The translations under genes and the position numbers were made by a program. 64,000 bases of DNA from Tetragonia tetragonoides (lineage: Eukaryota > Streptophyta > Magnoliopsida > Caryophyllales > Aizoaceae), in NCBI GenBank assembly GCA_038025085.1, contig CM076139.1, positions 46,914,807 through 46,978,806 of the forward strand, given 5' to 3'. Each line of letters starts with the position of its first letter. The stretch's first letter is position 1. The notes under the pieces are model-generated. The model did not search any database and had not been told where the DNA came from. It saw only the letters and a program-made list of their open reading frames with translations. Shown here in pieces: positions 11,058 to 21,759 of the stretch.

Positions 11058-11320
11058 TACTCCATCCGTTTCCATTTAAAATTCTCATTTGTTTTTTTGA
11101 GGTCAAACTTTGTAAATTTTGACCGTAAATATATAAAAATTCTCTATATGTAGTGATCGATTTGAAATTATATGCATTATGTTCCTTTTGAAATGTATCT
11201 TCGTAATATCAATTTTTTACAAATTTTACTTGTATATTTTTAAAGATATTAATGGTTAAAGTGCCACATTGTACACCGTGAAAAAATAAGTTGGAAGTTT
11301 AAAGAGTAGTGGAGGGATTA
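11058..11320. mobile_element. Stowaway-like MITE in intron 1 of NQR copy 2
   Basis: Begins TA-CTCCATCCGTTTCC and ends GTGGAGGGAT-TA, a Tc1/mariner-type TIR with TA duplication. The inside has the usual GGTCAAACTTTGTAAATTTTGACC segment. Confidence 0.8.
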
Positions 11321-11344
11321 TGAAATATAATTATATGCTTAAAA

Positions 11345-11480
11345 CTATCGATATACTTTTAATTATGTAGGGGTCACTTTTTAGTCACTGTTCATGTCAA
11401 TTATTTGACCCCTATATTTCTAAATAGTCACCCCATTTTATTGTGAGTTATTGGTTTCATACCAATACAAAACTTACTCT
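11345..11480 (+). mobile_element. MITE family A, partial copy in intron 1 of NQR copy 2
   Basis: GGGTCACTTTTTAGTCACTG and CTAAATAGTCACCCC match the family core; both ends are worn. Confidence 0.5.
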
Positions 11481-12881
11481 TTTATAGTTGCAAAACTAGG
11501 TATAGGAAGTTTTTGTGTAAGAAGTTTTGGTGAAAATTGTAACAATCATCCAAAATTTGAAGATTAGCGAGCTTAGTCGGTAATGTATGTATATCTAGTG
11601 GTTAATTTGAAATCATGTACATCAATCTTTGTGTCTAGCTCCTAATTACTACTACTACATCACCCACACTTGTTTTAATTTGATGAATAATGAATGACAA
11701 TTATTGCGCGCAATAATGATGAAAAATGTGTATTTTATCTGTAGCAATGAAGATGTGTTCGGAGTCCATCGTAAAAGGGGTGGAGATGAAGCACATCGAT
11801 ATTTCATTGTTGCCGATGCTGAATACCGACCTTGAGGTGGGTGACAGGTTCCCACCGGAGGTAGAAGAGTTTCGCCGCAAGATTCGGGAAGTTGATGCTG
11901 TTTTCGTCGCCTCTCCGGAGTACAATTATTCGGTTACTCGTAAGAGCCTTCCACTTATCGCATACTTTTTATTAAGGGATATAACATTAGTTGGACCCTC
12001 AATCATTAGTTTAAATTTTTGGTTGAGTTGGTTTTAACACATGGTTTCATAGTTAAATGACCAAAATGTTTCTGTAAGACTGTAATCGAATAGTGGGAGC
12101 CCCTATTCCCTAAGTGGAATACCTTAATTAGCACTAGGTATGAAGAAGCTAGTGCATCACACATCCATACTTCAAACCAAAAATTGATGGTAATTGAACG
12201 CCCAACTAATGTTATATCCTTAATACGTCTCAAGTTACGCCATATATAGCCTTGTCTTGAAGCTCAACAAAAAAAAAAAAAACAGCGCTTTTTTTCTTTC
12301 TTTCTTTTCTTTACGTTTTATCTTTTTCACTTTTGAGTTTTGACCAATACCATACTGCTAAGAGATAGCCACGTGTAAGTATCTCGCATAAGAAAAATAA
12401 GAGTTAGAAAACTAATCTATAATTTAGTGGGTTATTCCACTTAACAGTTTTTTTTTTTGCTAGTCAATTATTTTTATGATGGAATCCCAAACCTAAAATT
12501 TGAATTTCTCCATGTTAAAAGTCATAAGTACCCTTTAATTATGTCTAACAGTCTAACCCAAAATTGCATATGGCAGCATTATTGAAAAATGCAATGGATT
12601 GGGCATCAAGACCACCAAATGCATGGTCAGATAAGTCAGGAGCCATTGTGAGCGTGGAAGGCAATGGGAGAAGCAGTCAATACCACCTTCGTCAAATTGG
12701 AGTTGATGTCAACATCCATTTCATTAACAAGCCTGAGTTCTTCTTGAATAATGCACTTTAACCTTCGGACAAGTTTGATACCAATAATGGTGACTTAATT
12801 GATGATGAAATAAAGCTAAGATTGAAGGCAGTGATTCTAGCTTTGCGAGCATTCACGCTTCGTCTCATCAAGGGGAAATAA

Positions 12882-14430
12882 TGCTCGTAATTTGAGTTTG
12901 GGGTGGATAGCGCAGTGACACATCTCTTACTTGTCTCAAAAATGATTTAGGATAATCGAGTCTCATTACCTTTAAAGAATATGACTACTTTCTTATAATT
13001 TCCAAAAAGAAAAAACAAAATTGAGCGAACCAAAGAAAAGGAAAATAACCAGAGTTGTGCACTTCTCACCTTCAAATAGCTAATGTAATTGCCTCGAACT
13101 ATAAAATCATTTTGATCCAAGTTTATAAAGCTCCAGTTGTAAGCACATGTATGCAGCTTAATTTTCTACTTCTTTTTTGATTGGATAGACGTGTATGAAC
13201 TTCGTTAATTTGTTATGCATACATGTATATATATAAACCATCGGCGAACCTATCTCATTCGATCAGTAAAATTTTGGTGAAAAATGGAGATTCTGATAAA
13301 TATCCAAGATTTAATTAGTTGAGTATATAGGAGTCGCTACCAAATTATAAGAAAAAAAAATATATATAAAAAAAAAAAAAAAACATTGGAAAATCAAATG
13401 TATTTTGAATAATAACTCCAAATTACTAGACCATAAGTATATATATAATAATGATATTTGGGTTTGAAAAGAACTCATTTCGCCAAAGTAGAGAAATGCT
13501 ATGCTTGACAAAAGAGTTTTTGACAGAGTTTGAGAGCTCTTAGGATACTGAAAAAGAAATCCTAAAATTTTTGTCTAGATAAACAAGCTAGAGGTACTAT
13601 AATGATTTTTGGTGGGCAAAAGTTCTGTTGTTAGAGTTATCTATAATAGTTTTCAACCATTAGCTCACACTCACTCTTACAACGTAACTCACAACTTTTA
13701 TGCCAAATATATAGCCAAAGACTTCATGAACCATATACAGATTTGAGATTGCTTGTGTTTACCAATGGGTTCGCATCGCATTTGTTAAGGATTGTCACTT
13801 TGAACATAATATCCATTATTGATTGCAGTAATCAAGCATGAAAACGATCGATCTTCTTTTTTTTTTTTTTTTTCTTCTGAAAAATTACTTGTATTAATTG
13901 ACATTCTATATAATACGTATATCACATAAGACGCGAGGAGAATCTTTGACCCAATACACATCATTATATAATAATAATCTTGGTGCTCTAATTCTTTAAT
14001 TAGACGATGTGCAACTTTATTACATTACCTTTTCACATGCACCACTTTTACAAAACCCATATCTTAAAGTATGATTTTAGGATTGGTCAAACGGAATTCA
14101 AGGAAATTCAATCTTATGACTTGCCCAAATATAGAATCATTGAGGTTCTCCAACTCCAACTAAACAATGATATCACTATTACTAGGGACTAGGAAAAGAA
14201 AACCCACCTTAGCTTGCATTATTCCATGATTCCAGCCTAGGATTATAGTATAAATTTCCCTCAATTATTATTTATTAACAAGGAAGTATCATTAGTGATG
14301 CTAATTAAGTAGCCAGCCACCTCAGCTCTGACATCAGCATCTTCAATATTACCAAATTTAAATATCATACTCCATATATCTTGGATATAATAATATTTCT
14401 TAAATCTGTCAAATGAATCCCAATATTTTG
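12882..14430. other. Intergenic between NQR copies 2 and 3
   Basis: No gene. The stretch at 13075-13180 (TAATTGC..GAACTA.., TATAAAGCTCC, GCACATGTATG) resembles the 3' flank of copy 3 at 16420-16495, so the tandem duplication extended past the stop codon. The rest is AT-rich with poly-A and poly-T runs (13350-13385, 13856-13873). Confidence 0.6.
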
Positions 14431-14435
14431 TCCAC

Positions 14436-14443
14436 TATATAAA
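14436..14443 (+). promoter_or_regulatory. TATA box of NQR copy 3
   Basis: TATATAAA about 110 bp before the ATG. The leader after it (AGAATCAAACAAAGAAGCTTAGCAG) is nearly that of copy 2. Confidence 0.65.
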
Positions 14444-14551
14444 TGATCGCATTATTGGCGGCACAATAGCAACCAGTAGAGAATCAAACAAAGAAGCTTA
14501 GCAGTAGAGTACTACAAGTGAAGAAACACACAAAGAAAGAAGAGAGAGAAA

Positions 14552-16196
14552 ATGGAAGCGGAAGCAGAACGAGTTATCAAAGTGGCAGCTCTTTGTGGTT
14601 CCCTTCGTGAAGCCTCCTTCAACCGTGGCCTCCTCCGTGCAGGTATTATCAATTTATGGCTAGCCTTTTTGTTTTGTTTTCAATCTTCAATTCATTTTCA
14701 ATGTCATGTGTGTTTTCATTTTTACTTGGAAAACTACAGTGTGTGAACATGTACTACACAAAAACTTGTTAGACGGTTTTTTCGTAACTTTTAGTGAGGT
14801 GAGTCACTTTTTAGTGAAATAAGGATCACAGCTCATAATGAGTGATCCTTACTTTGCTAAATAATGACCCCCATTATTTAGTGAGTTGGTCTCACACAAG
14901 ACTTGCTGGTCACATAAGATTATTTGATAAAACCAAGTTTGTACATTGGTTTATTATGACCCATTAACTCGTAGTTTATTAGATTGAGGGTGCGTTCTTT
15001 AAGAACTTACACGGTCAATTCAGTGCAGTTCAGGTGTTAATTCAGTTATTTTCAGTTCAGTTATGTGATGTTCAGTTCAGTTCACTGGTGATGAGTTCAG
15101 AAATATACTTTTTGTCTTACATATCAAGTTGTGTTCAATTCAGTTCAGTGGTGTCCAGTTCAGTATTGTTGAATTTAGTTCAATTCAGTTCAGTCCAGTC
15201 CAGATAAGTTCAGCTCTAAAGAACACACCTGACCCTATATATGATGAGTTAGTTAGGTATTAATTTTCCAATTACTATAAGTAACCACCCTTGGTTTGAT
15301 GATACAAATATACAATGGCAATAATGATGAAAAATGTGCATTGTATGTACAGCAATAAAGATGTGTTCAGACTCAACAATAGAAGGCATTGAGATGGAGC
15401 ACATTGATATTTCAATGCTGCCAATGATGAATACTGACCTTGAGGTGGATGGCAAGTTCCCGCCGGTGGTAGAGGAGTTCCGCCGTAAGATCCTGGAAGC
15501 TGATGCTGTGTTTTTCGCTTCTCCGGAGTACAATTATTCTGTTACTCGTAAGAACTACCAGTCTTTCACTTGTTCCTCTTCATGTTGCCCTAAATATTAC
15601 CATTATGCTTTTATACTGCATTGGTATATTCAGATAATTACAATTATTTATTGTCAAAGTCGCATTTTGAAAACAACGAAAATACAAATGTAAAAGATTA
15701 ATATGGGACACATAGAGTACCTTATTCTATTATAAGTTACGATTTAAGACTTGTAGGATTTAAAGTTCTCCGTTTTCAAAAGTTATAATCTACCTTTTTT
15801 TGACGGTCTAACAACTTTTTTTGATCACCCGACGGTCTAACAACTAAGTACACTCTAATTGCATTTAACCCAAGTTTGCCTTTGGCAGCATTGTTGAAAA
15901 ATGCACTCGATTGGGCATCAAGACCACCCAATGTATGGGAAGATAAGGCAGGAGCCATCGTGAGTGTTGAAGGCAGTGGGAGGAGTAGCCAATACCATCT
16001 TCGTCAAATCGGAGTTTTCCTCGATATTCATTTCATTAACAAGCCTGAATTCTTCTTGAATGGAGTTACATCGCTTCCTGTTAAGTTTGATAACAATAAT
16101 GGTGACTTGATTGATGAAAAATGGAGGCAAAGATTGAAGGACATTATTCTAGCATTGCAAACATTCACACTTCGTCTCATTAAGGGGAAACAATAA
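14552..16196 (+). CDS. NQR: NADPH-dependent FMN/quinone reductase, tandem copy 3
   Basis: Exons 14552-14642, 15353-15547 and 15889-16196 encode an intact 197-residue protein of the NQR family, ending GKQ. The predicted reaction is cytosolic two-electron quinone reduction. The FMN loop reads LCGSLREASFN, with Glu where the other copies have Lys, a charge change next to the expected FMN phosphate. Like copies 1 and 2 it carries the short EGSGRSS loop before QYHLRQIG instead of GGGFGGG. The stretch after FFLNG (VTSLPVKFDNNNG) has one more residue than copy 1. Both introns hold MITEs. The start was chosen because the preceding TATA and leader match copy 2 and the exon length equals that of copies 1 and 2. 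Confidence 0.93.
14755..14930 (+). mobile_element. MITE family A, best-preserved copy, in intron 1 of NQR copy 3
   Basis: Starts ACAAAAACTTGTTAGACGG, runs through AGTCACTTTTTAGTGAAATA and ends GGTCTCACACAAGACTTGCT. The ends are imperfect inverted repeats. It serves as the reference for the other copies. Confidence 0.75.
14988..15229. mobile_element. Small TIR element (Harbinger-like), family B copy 1, in intron 1 of NQR copy 3
   Basis: Left end GGGTGCGTTCTTTAAGAAC; right end reads GGTGTGTTCTTTAGAGC in reverse. Flanking TGA on both sides suggests a 3-bp duplication. The interior is many repeats of TTCAGTTCAGT. A sister copy is at 23557-23786. Confidence 0.75.
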
Positions 16197-18326
16197 TGTT
16201 ATTAGTATGAAGTAGACCTGGCAACAGTCAGGTCGGGTCACATCGGGTTCGGATCATTAACTGGTCGCGTCAATATCAGGTCGGTAATGAAGGCAGTTGA
16301 TGCAACTTTTGTATTATGGTTTAAGTTCCTTAAACTTATGATTAATCGAAATATCAATCACTGTATGAATCATCGTATGAACCAAATAAGAGAAAATGAT
16401 GTGAGTCATATTGCCATTGTTGAGTAATTGCGTTGAACTACAAAGTCATAAAGCTCCCTTTATAAGCACTAAAGCACATGTATGTACGTTTAATTTCTTC
16501 ATTTTTCTTTTTGATAATTAATAGTTCATTTTATTGTATGGTAGAGAAACGAGCGGAAGCTCATTCAACTATTTAAGCCAAAGCTCACACGCCTATTTAA
16601 GCTCATACGCTCATTTGAACTTTTTATTTTCTTCTTTTTGATAGGAAGGACGTATTTGAACTTTTTGCAAGGCATACATGTAAGAAACCTTAGCTAACCA
16701 ACCCAGTTTGAGACCAAATGTGCTTATCCAAGTGCCAGAGGAAACCAACAGCTGATTGCACACATAGAAACTCCAACAAAAAGGGTATATATTAGAGTTT
16801 TAGCAAAGAGGGTGATTAAGCTCATACAAAACACAAGACAAATGCAAAAAGAAACCCTGAAATTTATGACAATGCTAGTGGTTATATGTAGCACAGAAGG
16901 ATAATATATAATCATCTGTAGTAGCAAACAAACAGCATTTGACAGAACATGATATCTGTCCTCGATCCTTTTTCGGCTCACAGATCGCATAGGAGTAATC
17001 AGGTTGGGATAGTAGAAGCTCACTTACCAGGCCCTCAACCTTCTTGAAAGATCATGCATAAGCAGTGTGCTGTTTAGGCGAGAATTCATATCGATCAAAT
17101 GCTAGTTGCCAGTTCTTTGAGATGATACAAAACTTAGTCATACCAATTGAAGAAATCGTGTTAGATATCGTTTGTCTTCTGAACAAGCAATCTGGCAATC
17201 TTCAACTTATTCTGGCTACAATACATTTTACAGTTTGTTTCAACTTTCATAAAGAGTTACAACAGTGTCCTGTTAGACTCCATTGAGTACTATAACAATG
17301 TGCTCCACCCTCATGTAGGCGAAGGAATAGGTCGGACCAATGAGATGGCACTCTCCAAGTACCATATGTTCAGTTGTTCTCGAATTCTCACGGGCTAACC
17401 ATGTATGATTTATCCACGATCACAAGTAGCACATAACTTAATCACCCTTGTCGGGGACTATATATCTACGGATGATAATACTTTTTCTCCAAAGTTCAAT
17501 GAAACCCCAACTTGGGTGCAATGCTTTTAAGCTAAACATATACGCAGCAATTGCTGAGCAAAAATGTAACATGTGCAAACAAGACACGAGCGAAAGAATA
17601 TCGTTAATTAGACAAACTTGTAGGTTATAAGTGGCTAGGTGAAATGTAATGAACAACATCAGATACATGGAATGAAGCAACAAAACAGCAATACGACACA
17701 CCATGTCCAACTGAAATTGTTGGGAAAAAAGTTAGAAAACTCAATTGGAACTCAACAAAAGCAATAAGAAATTTTTATAAGGAAACACTTATGCTCCTAT
17801 GTACAAAACTAATAACAAATTCAATCATTTCACTGAACATAATGGGATCAGTATGCAGAACTTTAGTGAAGTTCGGAATCATTTTTTCTTCAAAATGCTG
17901 TAGTTGAAACATGATCACTTATAGGATATTGGTACCACACCATACATCACAAACTTTTTCACCCAAAAGAATTCAGAGATTGATCTCTGCTTTTGCTCAA
18001 AAAGAGAAGAAATTAATTAAAACTATCCCTGATTACCAAAGCCTAGATCATTCAAACAAAATCATAAAGTTAAGCTCAACAAATTAAAGAATACTAATAA
18101 CTGAATATGAGCTGCAAATGCCAAAAGACAATATAAAGATATTAAGATACTACTACTCCGTCGATATCCTACAAAATACTTCATTAGGAGTAGCATATCA
18201 AGCCAGGTTATAAACTGAACCAATTTTCATTAACAAGCTTCAAGTCTTCAAATTTCACACCACTACTTTCTCTGATATAGATGTAAAAGCAGATATCAGC
18301 TGTAGCCTTCATACACCAAAGAGAAG
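16197..18326. other. Intergenic, no protein gene recognised
   Basis: Directly after NQR copy 3 lies a short hAT-like scrap at 16216-16290 (CAGGTCGGGTC, CGGGTTCGGAT). The region 16690-18320 is less AT-rich than typical spacer but has no convincing long frame. It may include a spliced 3' leader of the F-box gene on -, which I cannot prove. Confidence 0.4.
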
Positions 18327-18354
18327 TTACTCACACATGGAGTATATTCCTTGT

Positions 18355-18480
18355 GTCAAACATACTACTAGATCACATATATTGTCTAAGTCAAACATAC
18401 TACTAGATAACATATATTGCCTAAAGTCAGACATACTACTAGATAAGTGATAACATATATTGCCTAAGTCAAACTTACTA
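18355..18480. repeat. Tandem repeat of 35-42 bp units
   Basis: Three to four units beginning GTCAAACATACTACTAGAT, each with CATATATTG, downstream of the F-box gene. Unit lengths of 35, 36 and 42 are not all multiples of three. Confidence 0.85.
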
Positions 18481-18509
18481 CAAGAACTAGATGTTAAGCC
18501 ATGACAAAA

Positions 18510-18659
18510 GATACCACTAGATGCTAAGCTATGATAAGAGATACCAGTAGATGCTAATCCGAGATTGAAGATACCACTAGATGCTAATTCAAGATTGAAG
18601 ATACCACTAGATGCTAATCCATGACAGAAAATACCACTAGATGCTAGGCCAAGACAGTC
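18510..18659. repeat. 30-bp minisatellite, five units
   Basis: Units begin at 18510, 18540, 18570, 18600 and 18630, most of them starting with GATACCACTAGATGCTAA. A period divisible by three keeps the antisense frame open. A partial unit precedes them at about 18485. Confidence 0.92.
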
Positions 18660-18686
18660 TTCATCGAATGTGGATCCAAAATTCAT

Positions 18687-20150
18687 TCACCAACCTTTAT
18701 CACCATGAAATTTCAACCCATCCAATTTAACCTCAACATTACCAAGACTAGGGCAGCACCATTGAACCCAACCTGGAGGTGGGAAGAACAACCCTGTATA
18801 CACTTCCTTAGACAGCTTCTCAAAAGGCACAATACCATTTTCCTCCCCTTCTTCTGATCCCAACTCAAACATCCTCAAATACCTCCAATACTCAGCGAAA
18901 TTGATCATATCCAAACACTCAGCCCCCTTAGGCGCCTTTCCCCCAAACCCCTTCATATACCCATCAAAGATAAGCGGGAAAGGGCGCGTAAACAAGCATA
19001 TTGTGCCCGGTTTCCACATTGGCAAGTTCAGTGACGACGAGGGCAATGAAAATGAAACATCATATCCTATGAACAAAATCTCATCCCCTAAGCTATCAAC
19101 ATGCTCCCACACACCTTCTTTTTCATCTTTCAACATAAACACAAGCATTTTAGTTTTTCTCTCATCATCCTTAGCACTGGGTGTTCCCTCAATCACCAAA
19201 TACAACCTCTCATTAGATGATACCAAATACAAACCCCCAAGAAAATAACAACAGCCCTTAAACACAACAGTAAACATATCATCAATAAGCTCACCCAAAA
19301 CAGAAGGAGCAGCTATAAACTCCATTTTCCCATCTGGGTTTTGAGGATCAATAACCCCAATTCTCCAACTTGTTAACTCAATCACATAAAACTTACCCTT
19401 ATAAAATGCAATATCAAAAACCCTATACAATTTATCCTCATCATAACATGTCCCTTCAATTTCAGTCCAATCTTCATCCCCTAACCTCCACAAATATAAC
19501 CCACCTCCATAATCTCTCTCCAAATCAACCAAAACACAAAAAGCACAATCAGTCCCAATCATATCAATATTCCACCCACCCACAACTTTCTTCGAAACGG
19601 GTTTCGCCTTATCACTATCATCTTTCCCATTCCCATTCCCATTCCCAAACCCACCCACAAGAGTAAAACTTCTAGAAAGTTCAAGAACCCGACAATCCAA
19701 GATGTTAATTGACCCAACAACAGGTGGGCTAGGCATGAAATAATCAAGAACATTAAATGGGTTAAAAAGATGCCATTTGTTAGGCCCAATTTCGCCCATT
19801 CGGGCCAACCATTTTCCAGCGAGTTTGTTACCTGAAGGGGTTAGAGGAGAGAGAAAATAGAAACGGGATTCAGGGAGGAGGAGAGGAGAGAGATTATCAT
19901 CGTCTTCATCAAGAGAAGGGACAGTGAAATGAGGGTTGATTATAGGGAGTTCGTGAAGAGGAAGAGCAGCTCGCCATTTGGGACAAACACCACGAAGACG
20001 AGTTAAATCGGTTTTCCAATCGAGATAGAGAAGTGCAAGACGGTATAGTATGTCTTTTGGAAGGTCAGTCCATTTGTTGCTCATGTTGTTTGGGGTTGTT
20101 GTTTGAGTTTCAGAGATGGTGGAAATGGAAATTTGGCCTGGGGTTTCCAT
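18687..20150 (-). CDS. F-box protein with DUF295 (SKIP23/KIB-like)
   Basis: A single exon encodes 487 residues. An F-box lies at about residues 25-65 (WTDLPKDILYRLALLYLDWKTDLTRLRGVCPKWRAAL cannot be given in full, but the key LPKDIL and VCPKWR parts are plain). The rest has the DUF295 pattern: LFNPF near 110, DWTEIEG near 230, FYKGKFYVIE, and late GLFFPPPGW. Such proteins are substrate adaptors of SCF ubiquitin ligases in the nucleus or cytosol; the target is unknown. The first Met is used because the frame opens there, but a second Met at residue 22 (MSNKWTDLP) lies just before the F-box and is a plausible start. There is a GNGNGNGK tract near residue 170. The TGA stop is followed directly by an in-frame ATG. 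Confidence 0.88.
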   Translation of the reverse strand: METPGQISISTISETQTTTPNNMSNKWTDLPKDILYRLALLYLDWKTDLTRLRGVCPKWRAALPLHELPIINPHFTVPSLDEDDDNLSPLLLPESRFYFLSPLTPSGNKLAGKWLARMGEIGPNKWHLFNPFNVLDYFMPSPPVVGSINILDCRVLELSRSFTLVGGFGNGNGNGKDDSDKAKPVSKKVVGGWNIDMIGTDCAFCVLVDLERDYGGGLYLWRLGDEDWTEIEGTCYDEDKLYRVFDIAFYKGKFYVIELTSWRIGVIDPQNPDGKMEFIAAPSVLGELIDDMFTVVFKGCCYFLGGLYLVSSNERLYLVIEGTPSAKDDERKTKMLVFMLKDEKEGVWEHVDSLGDEILFIGYDVSFSLPSSSLNLPMWKPGTICLFTRPFPLIFDGYMKGFGGKAPKGAECLDMINFAEYWRYLRMFELGSEEGEENGIVPFEKLSKEVYTGLFFPPPGWVQWCCPSLGNVEVKLDGLKFHGDKGW

Positions 20151-20480
20151 GAGAAATTTGTTGTGAGTTTGTAACTGTGATGAGTGAAGAGGCGAGAGAG
20201 AGAGAAAAGAAATAGAGTATTTGTTGATTTTGATTCAGGGAGAGCTGACTACATTTCCTTGGGCGCTACTCATCAATCATTTGCTGGGCCCACTTGACAC
20301 TTGTATGAATTTTGTTTTGTCTTTTTTTCCCTGTTTGTAATACTTATATCTTTGTATGGTATAATAATCTCATTTAGACTCGATTTGGCAAAGAGTTTTT
20401 GGAATCAAATATTACTCTCTCCGTCACGTATTTACGTTCCCAGCTTTTTTTTTGGTTCGTCTCCTTTTCATGTTCACAGT

Positions 20481-20992
20481 TTTTTTTTTAAAATAAAAAC
20501 AACACATTTTATTCAATATAAAAGCTATTCGGCACTTATAAGAGAATACATCGATAAACAAAAGTATGAGATAGTAACAATTGACATCATAGTCACTAAA
20601 ATGAAAGAGATCTGTAAAGTTACTCCATTGAAGACCGGATAGAGATCAAACATGGCTTCTTGTATACTTGCCAAAACCTCTCTGTGTCCCTTCCATAAAA
20701 CTACTATGAACATCAAGATCAGGTTCTCCACAATAGAACTGCTTTCGATTTTCGATACCCTTGAAAAGAGACAAACCACAAACTCACAACAAAAGTGAGA
20801 CAAATGACAAACTCACCAAAAAGTGAAACAAATCTATTAGAAATACTAAAACAACAAATTTGTAAACGATAGTAACAAAACTAAAAAAATATCTACATAA
20901 GAATTTGGTTAGAAATCACCAAAGTTTCAAAGAAATCTAGTAATTTCTAACCGATTACTAAATGAAAGCAAGAAAGGAAAAGGAGGGAAGGA
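20481..20992 (-). mobile_element. Retroposed poly(A) insertion nested in the Stowaway-like element
   Basis: Direct repeats ATGTTCACAG at 20470-20479 and 20993-21002 flank the insert. Its left end is a T-run, so read on - it ends with AATAAAATGTG and a poly(A) tail. This is the mark of L1-type retroposition of an RNA. A 92-codon frame at 20803-20525 (FDLYPVFNGVTLQISF and hydrophobic residues) gave no match I know. It could be a 5'-truncated LINE or a processed transcript. Confidence 0.75.
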
Positions 20993-21174
20993 ATGTTCAC
21001 AGTGTCTTATTTAGTAAACTTTTTGCTCTTTTTTTTTTTTCTCTCTTCTTAGTAAACTTTTTGCTATGAGAGTACCTTTCACCCCTCATTTCTTTTTTTT
21101 GAGTGAATTTTACCCCTCATTTCTAACAATCAACTCTCACCGCTCCCCCACTCACTTTCTCTCTCCTAGGGGTG

Positions 21175-21580
21175 GTTGGCATTTCCGGCCATTGGCGTTT
21201 TAACTTCCCGGCTGGTGGTGGTGGGATCTGATTCGTGGTGGGGGTTTCGTGGGTTTCCATGGGGTGGTGGTAGGTGTGCTTTCTGGGTGGGGTGACGTTT
21301 TCAAGGGTTTCGTGGGGTTGTGGTGGGTGGGGTTTCGGGGAGATAGGGGCTGGTGGGTTTTTGGTGGTGGAGGTGAGGTGGCAACTGGTGTTGGGTTTGA
21401 TAGGGAAGCGAATGGTGGTGGGTTTGGTGGTGGGGGTGGGGTGGCGAATCGTGGTGGGTGGTGGTGGGGGTGGGTTAGCGACTGGAGGTGGATTCGGTGG
21501 CTGGGGGGCTGATGGTGGAGAATGGGTGGGGTTGGGGGTGGGGAATGGGTGGGGCTGGTGGTGGGTGGGGATATGAGGAG
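21175..21580. other. Strongly G-skewed tract with G-quadruplex potential
   Basis: The + strand is nearly free of C and full of GGTGG and GGGTGGGG. At 21524-21554 six runs of three to five G are split by 1-3 nt. The - strand frame 21638-21123 therefore encodes a Pro/His/Thr-rich peptide of 171 residues that looks like low complexity rather than a protein. Confidence 0.7.
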
Positions 21581-21759
21581 ATCGAGAGAAAAAAGGTTGA
21601 GGTAAGGGCATATGGGGAATATCAATGTCAAAGTTCACTTACATTAAATTCTGTGTAATGTCAAACAGGGAACGTAAAAACGGGACGGAGGGAGTAGTTT
21701 TTTGGGCATGGATATTGCTAGTCTTGAGGTGTCTTAAATTACGTGAGTCTTGTGTGAAA

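Larger units (their letters stand above)
10954..12881 (+). pseudogene. NQR: NQR tandem copy 2, truncated by nonsense codon
   Basis: Exons 10954-11044, 11745-11939 and 12577-12881 match the other copies in length and phase. The frame starts MEGEAERVIKVAALCGSLRK and keeps the FMN-phosphate loop. A TAA at 12759-12761 ends it after residue 156, at LNNAL, about 40 residues short of copies 1 and 3. Downstream of the TAA the frame remains open and recognisable (FDTNNGDLID.., FTLRLIKGK) to the original stop at 12879-12881, so the break is recent. Near the break IGVFLDIHF has become IGVDVNIHF, which suggests relaxed selection. It is either a pseudogene or a shortened protein lacking the C-terminal helix. 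Splice sites and TATA box are intact, so a transcript is possible. Confidence 0.85.
18327..18686 (-). other. 119-codon frame continuing directly after the F-box stop
   Basis: The F-box stop TGA (18689-18687) is followed immediately by ATG in the same frame. The frame stays open for 119 codons. It encodes a repetitive peptide whose ten-residue unit is like GLASSGIFCH, arising from the 30-bp repeat at 18510-18659. It may be only 3' untranslated sequence that happens to be open, or a read-through or reinitiation product. No known domain. Confidence 0.4.
20413..21696. mobile_element. Large Stowaway/mariner-like element, non-autonomous
   Basis: TA plus CTCTCTCCGTCACGTATTTA at the left and its partner ending TTTTTACGTTCCC in reverse at the right (CGGGACGGAGGGAG-TA) form TIRs of about 29 bp with a TA duplication. 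At 1.28 kb it is long for Stowaway. Part of the extra length is a retroposon at 20481-20992 and part a G-rich tract. No mariner transposase frame is present. Confidence 0.75.

Noticed and set aside
16724..17710. Several 60-100 codon frames on both strands
   Set aside because: No similarity to known families, no consistent splice pattern, and overlapping frames on both strands look random.
21123..21638. 171-codon Pro-rich frame on -
   Set aside because: It mirrors the G-rich skew of the + strand inside a transposon; several frames are open there, and none has a domain.
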